NCBI RefSeq assembly: GCF_015354345.1
Contig: NZ_JADKYS010000001.1
Location: forward strand, 806,001-870,000
Source: Methylophilus sp. 14
GTDB taxonomy: Bacteria > Pseudomonadota > Gammaproteobacteria > Burkholderiales > Methylophilaceae
DNA length: 64,000 bases
Direction: 5' to 3'
Shown piece after piece: positions 55,423 to 63,400 of this stretch (position 1 is the first letter of the stretch; each line of letters starts with the position of its first letter). Both the position numbers and the translations under genes were made by a program. Below the pieces are notes generated by a model. The model saw only the letters and a program-made list of their open reading frames with translations. It had not been told where the DNA came from and ran no database searches.

Positions 55423-55430
55423 CTGCTGGA

Positions 55431-56210
55431 TTAGCTCGGGCGGCGTACACCTGCAGGCATCCCTGTTTTAGCCACGGCTTGTGCCCGGCAAGACACATCC
55501 AGCTTCTGGAAAATGCGTTTGAGGTGGTTTTTAACGGTATTGGCGCTGATATTCAGGATCATGCCGATTTCGAGGTTGGTCTTGCCGCTACGCACCCAGT
55601 GCAGAATCTCCTGCTCACGGTCAGACAAGCCGCCTTGCGCCATGCTATCCAGCAAGTCTTCATCTTTAATCACCGGGGTCAGGTGGCCGATACGGCGGAT
55701 AGCAGCATCCAGGTGCGGCATAATCATGCCCAGCATCTGGTCTGGCACCGTAAACTCTTTGGTGCGGTCAAAAAAGACATAAATGCAGTCCGCTTTGCCA
55801 CGCGTATCGCGCACGCCATACACCATTAATGAATGCATTTTAATCAGTTGCTGGGTGAATGGATTTGGGGATTGTGCATGAATGCCGCTGGCATCAAAGC
55901 GGTTGATCACATACCATTTGTCATCGTTTTCCACCCAGCGCTTGTATAAGTTGCACATCAGGTAGTTCACAATAGCCGAGTCTTCAAGCAGGCGCTGTGT
56001 GGATAATTCAGGAAAGGACGACGACACATCAAAATGCAGTTCACCACTGCTAAAGTCGCCCCAGGCCGCCAATAGTACATCGTGCCGCATCAGCGGATGA
56101 ATGTCTTGTTTTAGCCAGTTAAAGAATTCAATATGGCGTTTAATCGCATATGAGTTCTGGATGGCCTGCAAGATGCCTTCCCAATGGGTTTGTTTTTTTT
56201 GTACCAGCAT
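55431..56210 (-). CDS. LuxR-type regulator resembling EpsA (exopolysaccharide / PEP-CTERM associated)
   Basis: A 259-residue LuxR-family regulator. The N-terminal 185 residues form a sensor-like region without a recognised ligand pocket. The C-terminal HTH is clear: GGLSDREQEILHWVRSGKTNLEIGMILNISANTVKNHLKRIFQKLDV. The overall layout resembles the EpsA regulators that go with exosortase/PEP-CTERM exopolysaccharide loci in methylotrophs. No such locus is adjacent, though a PEP-CTERM gene lies 8 kb away. GAGG precedes the ATG. It is convergent with hslR, eight bases apart. Confidence 0.75.
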   Translation of the reverse strand: MLVQKKQTHWEGILQAIQNSYAIKRHIEFFNWLKQDIHPLMRHDVLLAAWGDFSSGELHFDVSSSFPELSTQRLLEDSAIVNYLMCNLYKRWVENDDKWYVINRFDASGIHAQSPNPFTQQLIKMHSLMVYGVRDTRGKADCIYVFFDRTKEFTVPDQMLGMIMPHLDAAIRRIGHLTPVIKDEDLLDSMAQGGLSDREQEILHWVRSGKTNLEIGMILNISANTVKNHLKRIFQKLDVSCRAQAVAKTGMPAGVRRPS

Positions 56211-56454
56211 GCAGTTACCTCAAGTTATTCTACGCAGGACGGACTTAGCCCGCTGTATCTTCATGGTCTCAAGGTCTTTACGGCGCAATTCTATACTTCT
56301 TTAATAGGGATAGTCTGTGGCTCAGACAGAAATCTCGGTTGATACAAGTCAAAGATTCCACTTTTTTGGATTTTTCATTTCAAAACAAAGGGATACTTGC
56401 GTTAAAATAAGAAGTAAAGAATCGTAATGCATCAGCAGGTATGAGTGGACAGCG

Positions 56455-56787
56455 ATGAGTAGACTAAATAAGTTGCCGAATGGCGTGCGATATCCCAGTC
56501 ATAAAGAATGGCAGTTGCTGAAAAAACTGCCCAAATGGTGGTTGTTGGGCACGCTGGTATTTGTGGCGCCGCTAGCGTATGCCTGGTGGCAGAACGGCGA
56601 TTTGTTGACGCGTGATATCGAGCGCACGGCCATGTTTCTGGGCTTGCTGTTTACCTTCTGGTTTTTTATTGGCGCCATGATGATAGGGCTGATCGTCATC
56701 ATTATCATGAAAGGGCCGGGTTATGTGTCTGATCCTTATTACCTGCCAAAAGAGGATAAGGCGCTAGAGAATCCGCCAAAAAAGTAA
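56455..56787 (+). CDS. small two-span membrane protein of unknown function
   Basis: A 110-residue protein with two hydrophobic helices (about residues 29-46 and 60-85: MFLGLLFTFWFFIGAMMIGLIVIIIM) and hydrophilic ends. The C-terminus is charged and proline-rich (KEDKALENPPKK). GTGGA precedes the ATG. It stands alone between the EpsA-like regulator, which is divergent across 244 bp, and the rpsF operon. I cannot assign a family. Confidence 0.75.
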   Translation: MSRLNKLPNGVRYPSHKEWQLLKKLPKWWLLGTLVFVAPLAYAWWQNGDLLTRDIERTAMFLGLLFTFWFFIGAMMIGLIVIIIMKGPGYVSDPYYLPKEDKALENPPKK

Positions 56788-56794
56788 TAAGTCC

Positions 56795-56823
56795 TTGTTG
56801 TAGCATGAAATCCGGTTTATAAT
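56795..56823 (+). promoter_or_regulatory. sigma-70 type promoter of the rpsF operon
   Basis: TTGTTG (56795-56800), a 17-base spacer and perfect TATAAT (56818-56823). The leader to rpsF is about 95 bases and contains small inverted repeats (ATGCC/GGCAT and GTGG/CCAC). In other bacteria an S6:S18-binding leader regulates this operon; whether it occurs here is untested. Confidence 0.7.
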
Positions 56824-56926
56824 CGCGTGCTTTGCAACCTTGCCACACTTTGTTCGCAACCACTGTATGCCCCATGGCATGTGCGTGATTGGATCTGGAG
56901 GTGGCTATTAACCACAAGGAAATCTC

Positions 56927-57301
56927 ATGCGACACTATGAAATCGTGTTTATTGTTCACCCTGACCAGAGTGAACAAGTGCCAGCAATGATCGAGCGTTA
57001 CCGCGCTCAAATCACTGGCAATGGCGGCAACATCCACCGTCTGGAAGACTGGGGCCGTCGTCAACTTGCCTATCCAATTCAAAAAGTACACAAAGCACAC
57101 TACGTGTTGATGAACATCGAAGTGAGCCAAGAAGTGCTGGAAGAAATGGAACACGGCTTCAAATTTAACGATGCTGTATTACGTCACCTGACAATCGCGA
57201 CGAAAACAGCCGTGACAGCACCAAGCCCAATGATGAAAGAGGAAAAATCCAAAACCATCGTTGGTGACGCACCTGCTGCGACCACTGAGGCAACTGCTTA
57301 A
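56927..57301 (+). CDS. rpsF: 30S ribosomal protein S6
   Basis: Ribosomal protein S6, 124 residues, which pairs with S18 on the platform of the small subunit. [25 protein letters not shown] and the [18 protein letters not shown] block are diagnostic. A lysine- and alanine-rich tail extends the C-terminus. AAGGAAA precedes the ATG. First gene of rpsF-priB-rpsR-rplI. Confidence 0.98.
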   Translation: MRHYEIVFIVHPDQSEQVPAMIERYRAQITGNGGNIHRLEDWGRRQLAYPIQKVHKAHYVLMNIEVSQEVLEEMEHGFKFNDAVLRHLTIATKTAVTAPSPMMKEEKSKTIVGDAPAATTEATA

Positions 57302-57309
57302 GTCGTGTT

Positions 57310-57600
57310 GTGAATACGCTGGTGATTGCGGCAAGGATTCACTCTGTTGAAGCGTTGCGTTACACACCGGCAGGCTTACCCTTGTTGCGATTGCAATTGC
57401 AACATGATTCAGAGCAGCAAGAAGCTGGGATGAATCGCAAAGTGCAGTGTCAGTTACCCGCAGTGTTGATTGGCGAAAAAGCCAATCTGCCATTGCAAAG
57501 CGGCGATCACATCAAAGTCAAAGGGTTCTTGGCGCAGCGCAGTGCAAAAAGCACACAAGTGGTACTGCATATACAAGAATTACAGCGAATACAGTATTAA
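57310..57600 (+). CDS. priB: primosomal replication protein N
   Basis: A 96-residue single-stranded DNA-binding (OB-fold) protein that works with PriA and DnaT in replication restart. Its place between rpsF and rpsR is diagnostic in beta- and gammaproteobacteria, and the sequence fits: [49 protein letters not shown]. The start is GTG, eight bases after rpsF. Confidence 0.92.
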   Translation: MNTLVIAARIHSVEALRYTPAGLPLLRLQLQHDSEQQEAGMNRKVQCQLPAVLIGEKANLPLQSGDHIKVKGFLAQRSAKSTQVVLHIQELQRIQY

Positions 57601-57619
57601 AGAATTTAAGGAGTTTCAA

Positions 57620-57853
57620 ATGGCAAGAGATATGTACAAACGTCGCCGTTACTGCCGTTTTAGCGCAGAAGGCATCAAAGAAGTTGACTACAAAGACGTA
57701 GATCTGTTGAAAGATTTCGTTTCTGAAAACTTCAAAATCATCCCAGCCCGTATGACTGGTACCAAGGCTAAATACCAACGTCAACTGACAACCGCGGTAA
57801 AACGCGCACGTTTCCTGGCGCTGATGCCTTACACAGACAAACACCCAGGTTAA
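57620..57853 (+). CDS. rpsR: 30S ribosomal protein S18
   Basis: Ribosomal protein S18, 77 residues. [23 protein letters not shown] and [28 protein letters not shown] are characteristic. The ATG at 57620 follows AAGGAG by eight bases. The open frame extends upstream through priB, but those codons are out of the priB frame and not part of S18. Confidence 0.98.
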   Translation: MARDMYKRRRYCRFSAEGIKEVDYKDVDLLKDFVSENFKIIPARMTGTKAKYQRQLTTAVKRARFLALMPYTDKHPG

Positions 57854-57874
57854 TTGGCGGCTTAGGAGAACAAC

Positions 57875-58324
57875 ATGCAAGTAATTTTATTGGAAAAAGT
57901 AGCAAACCTGGGCTCACTGGGCGACGTGGTTAAAGTGAAAGACGGTTACGGCCGTAACTTCCTGATTCCACAAGGTAAAGCTAAACGTGCAACAGAAGCA
58001 AACAAAGCTGTTTTTGCAGCACAGCGCGCTGAGTTGGAAAAACAACAAGCTGACTTGTTGGCCGTTGCACAAGCACGCGGCGAAAAACTGGCTGGTTTCA
58101 GCCTGACAGTAGCTCAAAAAGCAGGTGTGGATGGTCGTCTGTTCGGTTCCGTGACTAACATGGACATCGCTGAAGGCTTGCAAGCACAAGGTCACGAAGT
58201 GAAAAAATCTGACGTGCGCCTGCCAAACGGCCCACTGAAGAACATCGGTGACTTCGCTGTGAGCGTTGCACTGCACCACGACGTGGTTGTAGACATCACT
58301 GTAACAGTGACACCAGAAGCTTAA
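57875..58324 (+). CDS. rplI: 50S ribosomal protein L9
   Basis: Ribosomal protein L9, 149 residues. The N-terminal domain [32 protein letters not shown] is followed by the long connecting helix and the C-terminal rRNA-binding domain. AGGAG lies before the ATG. Last gene of the operon, with a terminator 21 bases on. Confidence 0.98.
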   Translation: MQVILLEKVANLGSLGDVVKVKDGYGRNFLIPQGKAKRATEANKAVFAAQRAELEKQQADLLAVAQARGEKLAGFSLTVAQKAGVDGRLFGSVTNMDIAEGLQAQGHEVKKSDVRLPNGPLKNIGDFAVSVALHHDVVVDITVTVTPEA

Positions 58325-58345
58325 TCAAGCCTCTGTATGCAGTAT

Positions 58346-58371
58346 AAAAAGGCTACTTCGGTAGCCTTTTT
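58346..58371 (+). terminator. intrinsic terminator after rplI
   Basis: A5-GGCTAC-TTCG-GTAGCC-T5: perfect 11-bp stem closed by a very stable C(UUCG)G tetraloop and followed by a T-rich tail. Confidence 0.95.
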
Positions 58372-58404
58372 GCTTTTTATGGCCAGGATAAGAATAAACT
58401 TTTG

Positions 58405-58590
58405 TCCGCCGATGAACGCAGATAAACGCCGATATTAAGTCCTGTATTTTAAAGTTGTTTACAGGGCATTGTTACAAAGCTTCTCTGATTGATTGTCTGA
58501 ATTTTGGCTTTTATCGGCGTGCATCTGCGGTAAATTAAATTCATTTTTCTCTGTGTACTCCGTGCCCTCTGTGGCTAAATTATTTTTAAT
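58405..58590. repeat. composite of dispersed repeats A and B between rplI and dnaB
   Basis: A family-A unit (CCGATGAACGCAGATAAACG at 58409-58428, running to 58434), an inverted A-type unit (TTATCGGCGTGCATCTGCGG, 58511-58530) and an inverted family-B unit (TTTTCTCTGTGTACTCCGTG and CCCTCTGTGGCTAAA, 58545-58579). The A pair can form an interrupted hairpin. It fills most of the 322-bp gap; nothing gene-like is seen in it. Confidence 0.75.
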
Positions 58591-58634
58591 CTTTCATCCC
58601 TGCCAAAACCCCAAAATGCGTGACGGCTTTTCGG

Positions 58635-58640
58635 TATAAT
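58635..58640 (+). promoter_or_regulatory. -10 element of dnaB, probable leaderless start
   Basis: TATAAT in the context CGGTATAATCGCCAG, with the expected transcription start at the A of the dnaB ATG (58647). There is no ribosome binding site. The arrangement mirrors that of rmuC. Confidence 0.55.
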
Positions 58641-58646
58641 CGCCAG

Positions 58647-60029
58647 ATGGCTGATGAACAACTCGAATTCTTAAAACTCCCTCCACATTCCATTGAAGCT
58701 GAGCAATCGGTCCTCGGTGGGCTGTTGCTCGACAATGAAGCGCTGGACAAGATCGCCGATATCCTCGCGCCGCAAGATTTTTACCAGCACGACCACAAGC
58801 TGATTTATGAGCATATTGCGCGCCTGATTGAACGCAACCAGCCTGCTGATATTGTGACCGTGGCTGAATCGCTGGAAAACAGCAATGAGCTGACAACGGT
58901 AGGCGGCGTGGCTTATCTTGGCGCACTGGCGCAGAACACGCCGACGGCGGCCAATATCCGCCGCTACGCGGAAATTGTGCATGAGCGCTTTGTCATGCGC
59001 CAACTGGTTGCGGTGGGCACCGATATTGCCGAAAGTGCTTACCAGCCTAATGGCCGTGATGCACAACAGTTATTGGATGAGGCTGAAGCCAAGATTTTCC
59101 AGATTGCTGAAGGTGGTAACCGTAAAAGCCAGGGCTTTTTGGGCATGCAAGTGCTGTTGCCGCAAGTGGCTGACCGTATCGACTACCTGTATTCCCGTGA
59201 AAACCATTCTGATGTGACCGGGATCCCGACCGGGTTTACTGACCTCGACTCCATGACCTCAGGCCTGCAAGGGGGCGACATGGTGATTATTGCCGGTCGT
59301 CCTTCCATGGGTAAAACGGCATTTGCCATTAACATCGCCGAAAACGTCGCGCTGGACACCAATAAAGCCGTGGCGATTTTCTCAATGGAGATGGGCGCGA
59401 CACAGTTGACAACGCGTATGATCGGCTCGATTGGCCGCCTCGACCAGCACAAAATGCGTAACGGTAACCTTGAAGATGAGGACTGGGAAAAGCTGACAAC
59501 AGCGCTGGGCAAACTGAACGAAGCGCCGATTTATATTGATGAAGGCGCAGGCCTGAGCAGCTTTGACGTGCGTGCGCGTGCGCGCCGCTTACACCGCCAG
59601 ACCGGCGAGCTGGGCCTGATTGTGATCGACTATTTGCAGTTGATGACCTCGCCTGCGGGGCGTGCCGGTGAGAACCGCGCGACGGAGATTTCAGAAATTT
59701 CACGTTCGTTGAAAGCGTTGGCCAAAGAGTTGAACGTGCCGTTAATTGCGATTTCTCAGCTCAACCGTAGTGTGGACCAGCGGCCTGACAAACGTCCGGT
59801 GATGAGTGACTTGCGTGAGTCGGGCGCGATTGAGCAGGATGCTGACTTGATCATGTTCGTGTACCGTGACGAATACTACAACCCGGATAGTGCCGAAAAA
59901 GGCACGGCCGAGATTATTATCGCCAAGCAACGTAATGGCCCGATTGGCCGCGTGCGCCTGACGTTTATGGGCGCGCATACTCGCTTTATGGACTACGCCA
60001 ACGCGGCATATATGCCTGACGAGTATTAA
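58647..60029 (+). CDS. dnaB: replicative DNA helicase
   Basis: A 460-residue DnaB, the hexameric 5'-3' helicase at the replication fork. The N-terminal collar domain (LPPHSIEAEQSVLGGLLLDNEALDKI) and RecA-like ATPase are present. Walker A is AGRPSMGKTA (Lys223), and VIDYLQLM is Walker B. DLRESGAIEQDADLI and FMGAHTRF complete the family signature. No intein. The ATG directly follows the promoter region. alr follows after 16 bases. Confidence 0.97.
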   Translation: MADEQLEFLKLPPHSIEAEQSVLGGLLLDNEALDKIADILAPQDFYQHDHKLIYEHIARLIERNQPADIVTVAESLENSNELTTVGGVAYLGALAQNTPTAANIRRYAEIVHERFVMRQLVAVGTDIAESAYQPNGRDAQQLLDEAEAKIFQIAEGGNRKSQGFLGMQVLLPQVADRIDYLYSRENHSDVTGIPTGFTDLDSMTSGLQGGDMVIIAGRPSMGKTAFAINIAENVALDTNKAVAIFSMEMGATQLTTRMIGSIGRLDQHKMRNGNLEDEDWEKLTTALGKLNEAPIYIDEGAGLSSFDVRARARRLHRQTGELGLIVIDYLQLMTSPAGRAGENRATEISEISRSLKALAKELNVPLIAISQLNRSVDQRPDKRPVMSDLRESGAIEQDADLIMFVYRDEYYNPDSAEKGTAEIIIAKQRNGPIGRVRLTFMGAHTRFMDYANAAYMPDEY

Positions 60030-60045
60030 TTGGCAGGCATGACTG

Positions 60046-61110
60046 ATGCGTCCTATTGTTGCCCATATTTCAGAAGCTGCGCTGGCGCATAACCTCGCGC
60101 AAGTCAGGCGCTATGCGCCGCAATCCAAAGTGATTTCTGTCGTCAAGGCCAATGCCTATGGGCATGGCCTACTCAATGCTGCGCGCGGATTAAAAGATAC
60201 CGATGCGTTTGCTGTCCTTAATATCAGCGAGGCGATTGCCTTGCGCGACGCCGGTTACCAGCACCCGATTCTGTTGCTGGAAGGGGTGTTTTCAGCGGAT
60301 GAAATGACGCTGGTGGATCGCTATCAGTTGGATACGGTGGTCTCTCATCAGGCCCAGTTGGCATGGGTGCTTGAAAGTGCGCCCAATATTCCGCTGCGGA
60401 TTTACCTCAAGCTGGATAGCGGTATGCACCGCCTGGGTTTTCAGCCGCAGGCATACGCGCATGCTTTGCAGCAGTTGGCCAGTTCAGCGAATGTGCGTGA
60501 GCTGATCCTGATGACGCATTTCGCCAACGCCGATGTGGCGGACGGCACAGCTGCTGCCATGCAAGTGGTGGCGCAAATGATGCCAGCGTCCTATGCACGC
60601 TCGCTGGCCAACTCCGCGGCTATTGTGCAGCAGTCACACACGCATGCAGACTGGGTGCGCCCAGGCATTATGCTGTATGGTGCCACGCCCGTAGCTGAAA
60701 AATCTGCCAGCAGTTTGGGGCTGAAGCCGGTGATGACCTTGCAGTCTGGCTTGATTGCGGTGCAGGAAATTACTGCCGGTGAGAGCGTAGGCTATGGCAG
60801 CCGCTTTACCGCAGACAAACTTACGCGCGTAGGCATTGTCGCTTGCGGGTATGCTGACGGTTATCCACGGCATGCACCGACCGGCACGCCAATTGCCGTC
60901 GCTGGTCATGTAACCCGCACATTAGGGCGGGTTTCCATGGATATGCTAGCCGCCGATATTAGCGATATTCCACAAGCCGCCATTGGCAGTGCAGTGGAGT
61001 TGTGGGGGGAACAGGTGCCGGTGGACGCGGTGGCGCAAGCAGCCGGTACCATAGGCTACGAATTATTATGTGCCGTCACGGCCAGGGTGCCTTTTAAAAT
61101 TCATGGCTAA
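60046..61110 (+). CDS. alr: alanine racemase
   Basis: A 354-residue PLP enzyme converting L- to D-alanine for peptidoglycan. The cofactor lysine is Lys34 in VVKANAYGHG. Further motifs are LKLDSGMHRLGF, the catalytic tyrosine region GESVGYGSRF, and CGYADGYPR. It lies between dnaB and radA, a common arrangement in betaproteobacteria, and overlaps radA by eight bases. Confidence 0.96.
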   Translation: MRPIVAHISEAALAHNLAQVRRYAPQSKVISVVKANAYGHGLLNAARGLKDTDAFAVLNISEAIALRDAGYQHPILLLEGVFSADEMTLVDRYQLDTVVSHQAQLAWVLESAPNIPLRIYLKLDSGMHRLGFQPQAYAHALQQLASSANVRELILMTHFANADVADGTAAAMQVVAQMMPASYARSLANSAAIVQQSHTHADWVRPGIMLYGATPVAEKSASSLGLKPVMTLQSGLIAVQEITAGESVGYGSRFTADKLTRVGIVACGYADGYPRHAPTGTPIAVAGHVTRTLGRVSMDMLAADISDIPQAAIGSAVELWGEQVPVDAVAQAAGTIGYELLCAVTARVPFKIHG

Positions 61111-62458
61111 AGCAAAAACACAATATACCTGTACCGAATGTGGTGCGTCTGAGCCTAAATGGCAAGGCCAGTGCCCGAGCTGCCAAGCCTGGAATACCTT
61201 GGTTGAAACCGTGCCCGAGGTAGCAACGCAAAGCCGGTTTGCCAGCCTGGCACCGACGGCGCAACTGCAAAAGCTGGCCGATGTCGAGGCGCAGGATGTG
61301 TCGCGACAGGCCACCGGCATTGCCGAGTTTGATCGTGTGCTGGGCGGCGGGCTGGTAGCCGGAGGCGTGGTGCTGATTGGTGGTGACCCCGGTATCGGTA
61401 AATCTACGCTCTTGCTGCAAACCGTGTGCAAGGTGTCGCAGAGCCTAAAGTCTTTTTATATCAGCGGTGAAGAGTCTGCGCAGCAGATTGCCATGCGCGC
61501 ACAACGCCTGGGGCTGGATGCCAGCCAGGTCGATGTGCTGGCCGAAATTAACCTGGAAAAAATCAGCCAGGTATTGCAACAGCATAAACCCGATGTGGTG
61601 GTGATTGATTCGATTCAAACCGTGTATTCCGAGGCGTTGCAATCAGCGCCTGGTTCTGTCGCGCAAGTGCGTGAATGCAGTGCGCAACTGACACGTATTG
61701 CCAAGCAGTTGGGCATCAGCATGATACTGGTCGGTCACGTGACCAAAGAAGGCTCGCTGGCCGGGCCGCGTGTGCTGGAGCATATTGTTGATAGTGTGCT
61801 CTATTTCGAAGGTGACCAGAATTCGAGTTTCCGCTTGATCCGCGCCTTTAAAAACCGTTTCGGTGCGGTCAATGAGTTGGGCGTGTTTGCCATGACTGAA
61901 AAAGGCCTGCGCGAAGTCAGCAATCCTTCGGCTTTATTTTTATCGCATCACGAGTCGCCGGTGCCTGGTTCCTGCATCACCGTCACCCAGGAGGGCACGC
62001 GGCCTTTGCTGGTTGAGATTCAGGCGCTGGTGGATACCGCGCATGCCCCGAATCCCAAGCGCTTGTGTGTTGGCCTAGAACAAAACCGGCTGGCCATGTT
62101 GCTGGCCGTGCTGCATAGGCACGCTGGTGTGGCCTGCTTTGATCAGGATGTGTTTATCAACGCTGTCGGCGGCGTTAAAATCAGTGAGCCTGCGGTTGAT
62201 TTGGCCGTGTTGCTGGCTATTGTGTCGTCATTGAAAAACAGACCACTGGCCAATAAGCTGATTGTATTTGGTGAGGTTGGTTTGGCTGGAGAAGTACGGC
62301 CAGTACAGCGCGGCCAGGAACGCTTGAAAGAGGCGGCCAAGCTGGGCTTCACACATGCGATTATCCCCAAAGCTAATGCTCCTAAAGGCGGTGTGGCTGG
62401 CTTGCATATTGATGCGGTGGATCGGCTGGAGCAGGCGATAGACGTGCTGCGCGCATAA
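61103..62458 (+). CDS. radA: DNA repair protein RadA
   Basis: A 451-residue RadA (Sms), a RecA-like helicase that promotes branch migration. Domains in order: zinc finger CTECGASEPKWQGQCPSC, RecA-like core with Walker A GGDPGIGKST, the diagnostic KNRFG motif (RAFKNRFGAVNELGVF), and the Lon-like C-terminal domain lacking the catalytic serine. The ATG at 61103 lies inside the last codons of alr. Upstream extension of the frame is alr sequence. Confidence 0.97.
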   Translation: MAKAKTQYTCTECGASEPKWQGQCPSCQAWNTLVETVPEVATQSRFASLAPTAQLQKLADVEAQDVSRQATGIAEFDRVLGGGLVAGGVVLIGGDPGIGKSTLLLQTVCKVSQSLKSFYISGEESAQQIAMRAQRLGLDASQVDVLAEINLEKISQVLQQHKPDVVVIDSIQTVYSEALQSAPGSVAQVRECSAQLTRIAKQLGISMILVGHVTKEGSLAGPRVLEHIVDSVLYFEGDQNSSFRLIRAFKNRFGAVNELGVFAMTEKGLREVSNPSALFLSHHESPVPGSCITVTQEGTRPLLVEIQALVDTAHAPNPKRLCVGLEQNRLAMLLAVLHRHAGVACFDQDVFINAVGGVKISEPAVDLAVLLAIVSSLKNRPLANKLIVFGEVGLAGEVRPVQRGQERLKEAAKLGFTHAIIPKANAPKGGVAGLHIDAVDRLEQAIDVLRA

Positions 62459-62496
62459 AAAAGTGGCAACGACTGCTGGGAGTGCAATCGTTGCCA
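62457..62496 (-). terminator. intrinsic terminator for the minus-strand small gene
   Basis: TGGCAACGA / TCGTTGCCA (9-bp arms, 62464-62472 and 62488-62496). On the minus strand it is followed closely by a run of six Ts, so it ends transcripts of the 94-residue gene. Confidence 0.7.
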
Positions 62497-62570
62497 GAGA
62501 GTGAGGCTGCCCAGAAGAGGGAGGACAGCCGCAGGGAAGCGGTTGTGCGCCTGGGTGCAGGCTAAATCAT

Positions 62571-62855
62571 TTAAAAAAATTCGGTTTGTTTCGGGTTGTC
62601 AGTCTTCAAGTTCTGGGTATTCTTAGCTGTTTTATCTGCTGTATTAACTTCTGTACGGGTGACTAGCGGCTGACAGGCGCGTAGCGTCTGCTCGTCACCA
62701 GCCAATCTGATACATTCCACCTGTTTATTCAGCTGCTTGATCATGCGTTGCTTGTTTTTCATCAACTCGGCATAGGGTTCCGTGGACGACATGTCTGATG
62801 CGAAGATAGAGATATTCACCAACAGTCCCGTGGTCATCACAGTTGCGTATTTCAT
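62571..62855 (-). CDS. small exported protein of unknown function
   Basis: A 94-residue protein with a probable signal peptide (MKYATVMTTGLLVNISIFA-SDMSS). The mature part is a charged helical segment with two cysteines (CIRLAGDEQTLRAC) that could form one disulfide, then a threonine/asparagine/lysine-rich tail. No family is recognised. It stands alone, convergent with radA, with its own terminator. Confidence 0.6.
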   Translation of the reverse strand: MKYATVMTTGLLVNISIFASDMSSTEPYAELMKNKQRMIKQLNKQVECIRLAGDEQTLRACQPLVTRTEVNTADKTAKNTQNLKTDNPKQTEFF

Positions 62856-63115
62856 GGGCTTGCCTTTCTGCGATTGACGATGGATGCAGTATAAAAAACC
62901 GCTGCGGCATTGTCAGTTACAAACCGGTTGGCTTTTGTAGCAATTTGTAGCGACTTCGATACAGAAGGGGGTCCGTCGGCCACGACGATGGCATTTAGTC
63001 ACAAAAACTTCATGCAACTATTCGCAATAAGCACTTGCCCAAAATGGGTGTCACTTATCACTTGGGTGTGACAATAAGATGACATTCAATAAAAAATACA
63101 TCAGGAGCAACAATA

Positions 63116-63400
63116 ATGAAAAAAATCATTTTTCTTTTACCTCTGATGATGTCGGCTTGTGCCAGCGTGACGCCGCATCAATATACGACGCAACAAGGCA
63201 GGATGGGTTATACATTGACGTGCAGCGAGTTCAATACGACATGGGAGCAGTGCCAGTCCAAAGCTGGTGAGTTGTGTTCACAGGGATATGAAGTAGACAA
63301 ACAGTTGTCGTTTAAAGAGACTTTCCCTGATAGTGGCGATGGTATTTACCGGCCAGCCAACAACCATCTGGCGGTTGTGTGTAAAGACTCAGCGGGCTAA
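63116..63400 (+). CDS. small lipoprotein of unknown function
   Basis: A 94-residue protein with a short signal and a lipobox (LMMSAC), so probably an outer-membrane or periplasmic lipoprotein. Mature residues hold four cysteines (in TCSEF, EQCQSK, ELCSQG and VVCKDS), suggesting two disulfides. AGGAG lies eight bases before the ATG. The 260 bases upstream hold no other gene. Its 3' end overlaps the convergent HpnE-like gene by 12 bases. Function unknown. Confidence 0.75.
   Translation: MKKIIFLLPLMMSACASVTPHQYTTQQGRMGYTLTCSEFNTTWEQCQSKAGELCSQGYEVDKQLSFKETFPDSGDGIYRPANNHLAVVCKDSAG

Noticed and set aside
61070-61102. Earlier in-frame start for radA
   Set aside because: The extra residues come from alr codons and precede the conserved zinc-finger start. 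The ATG at 61103 fits the family.
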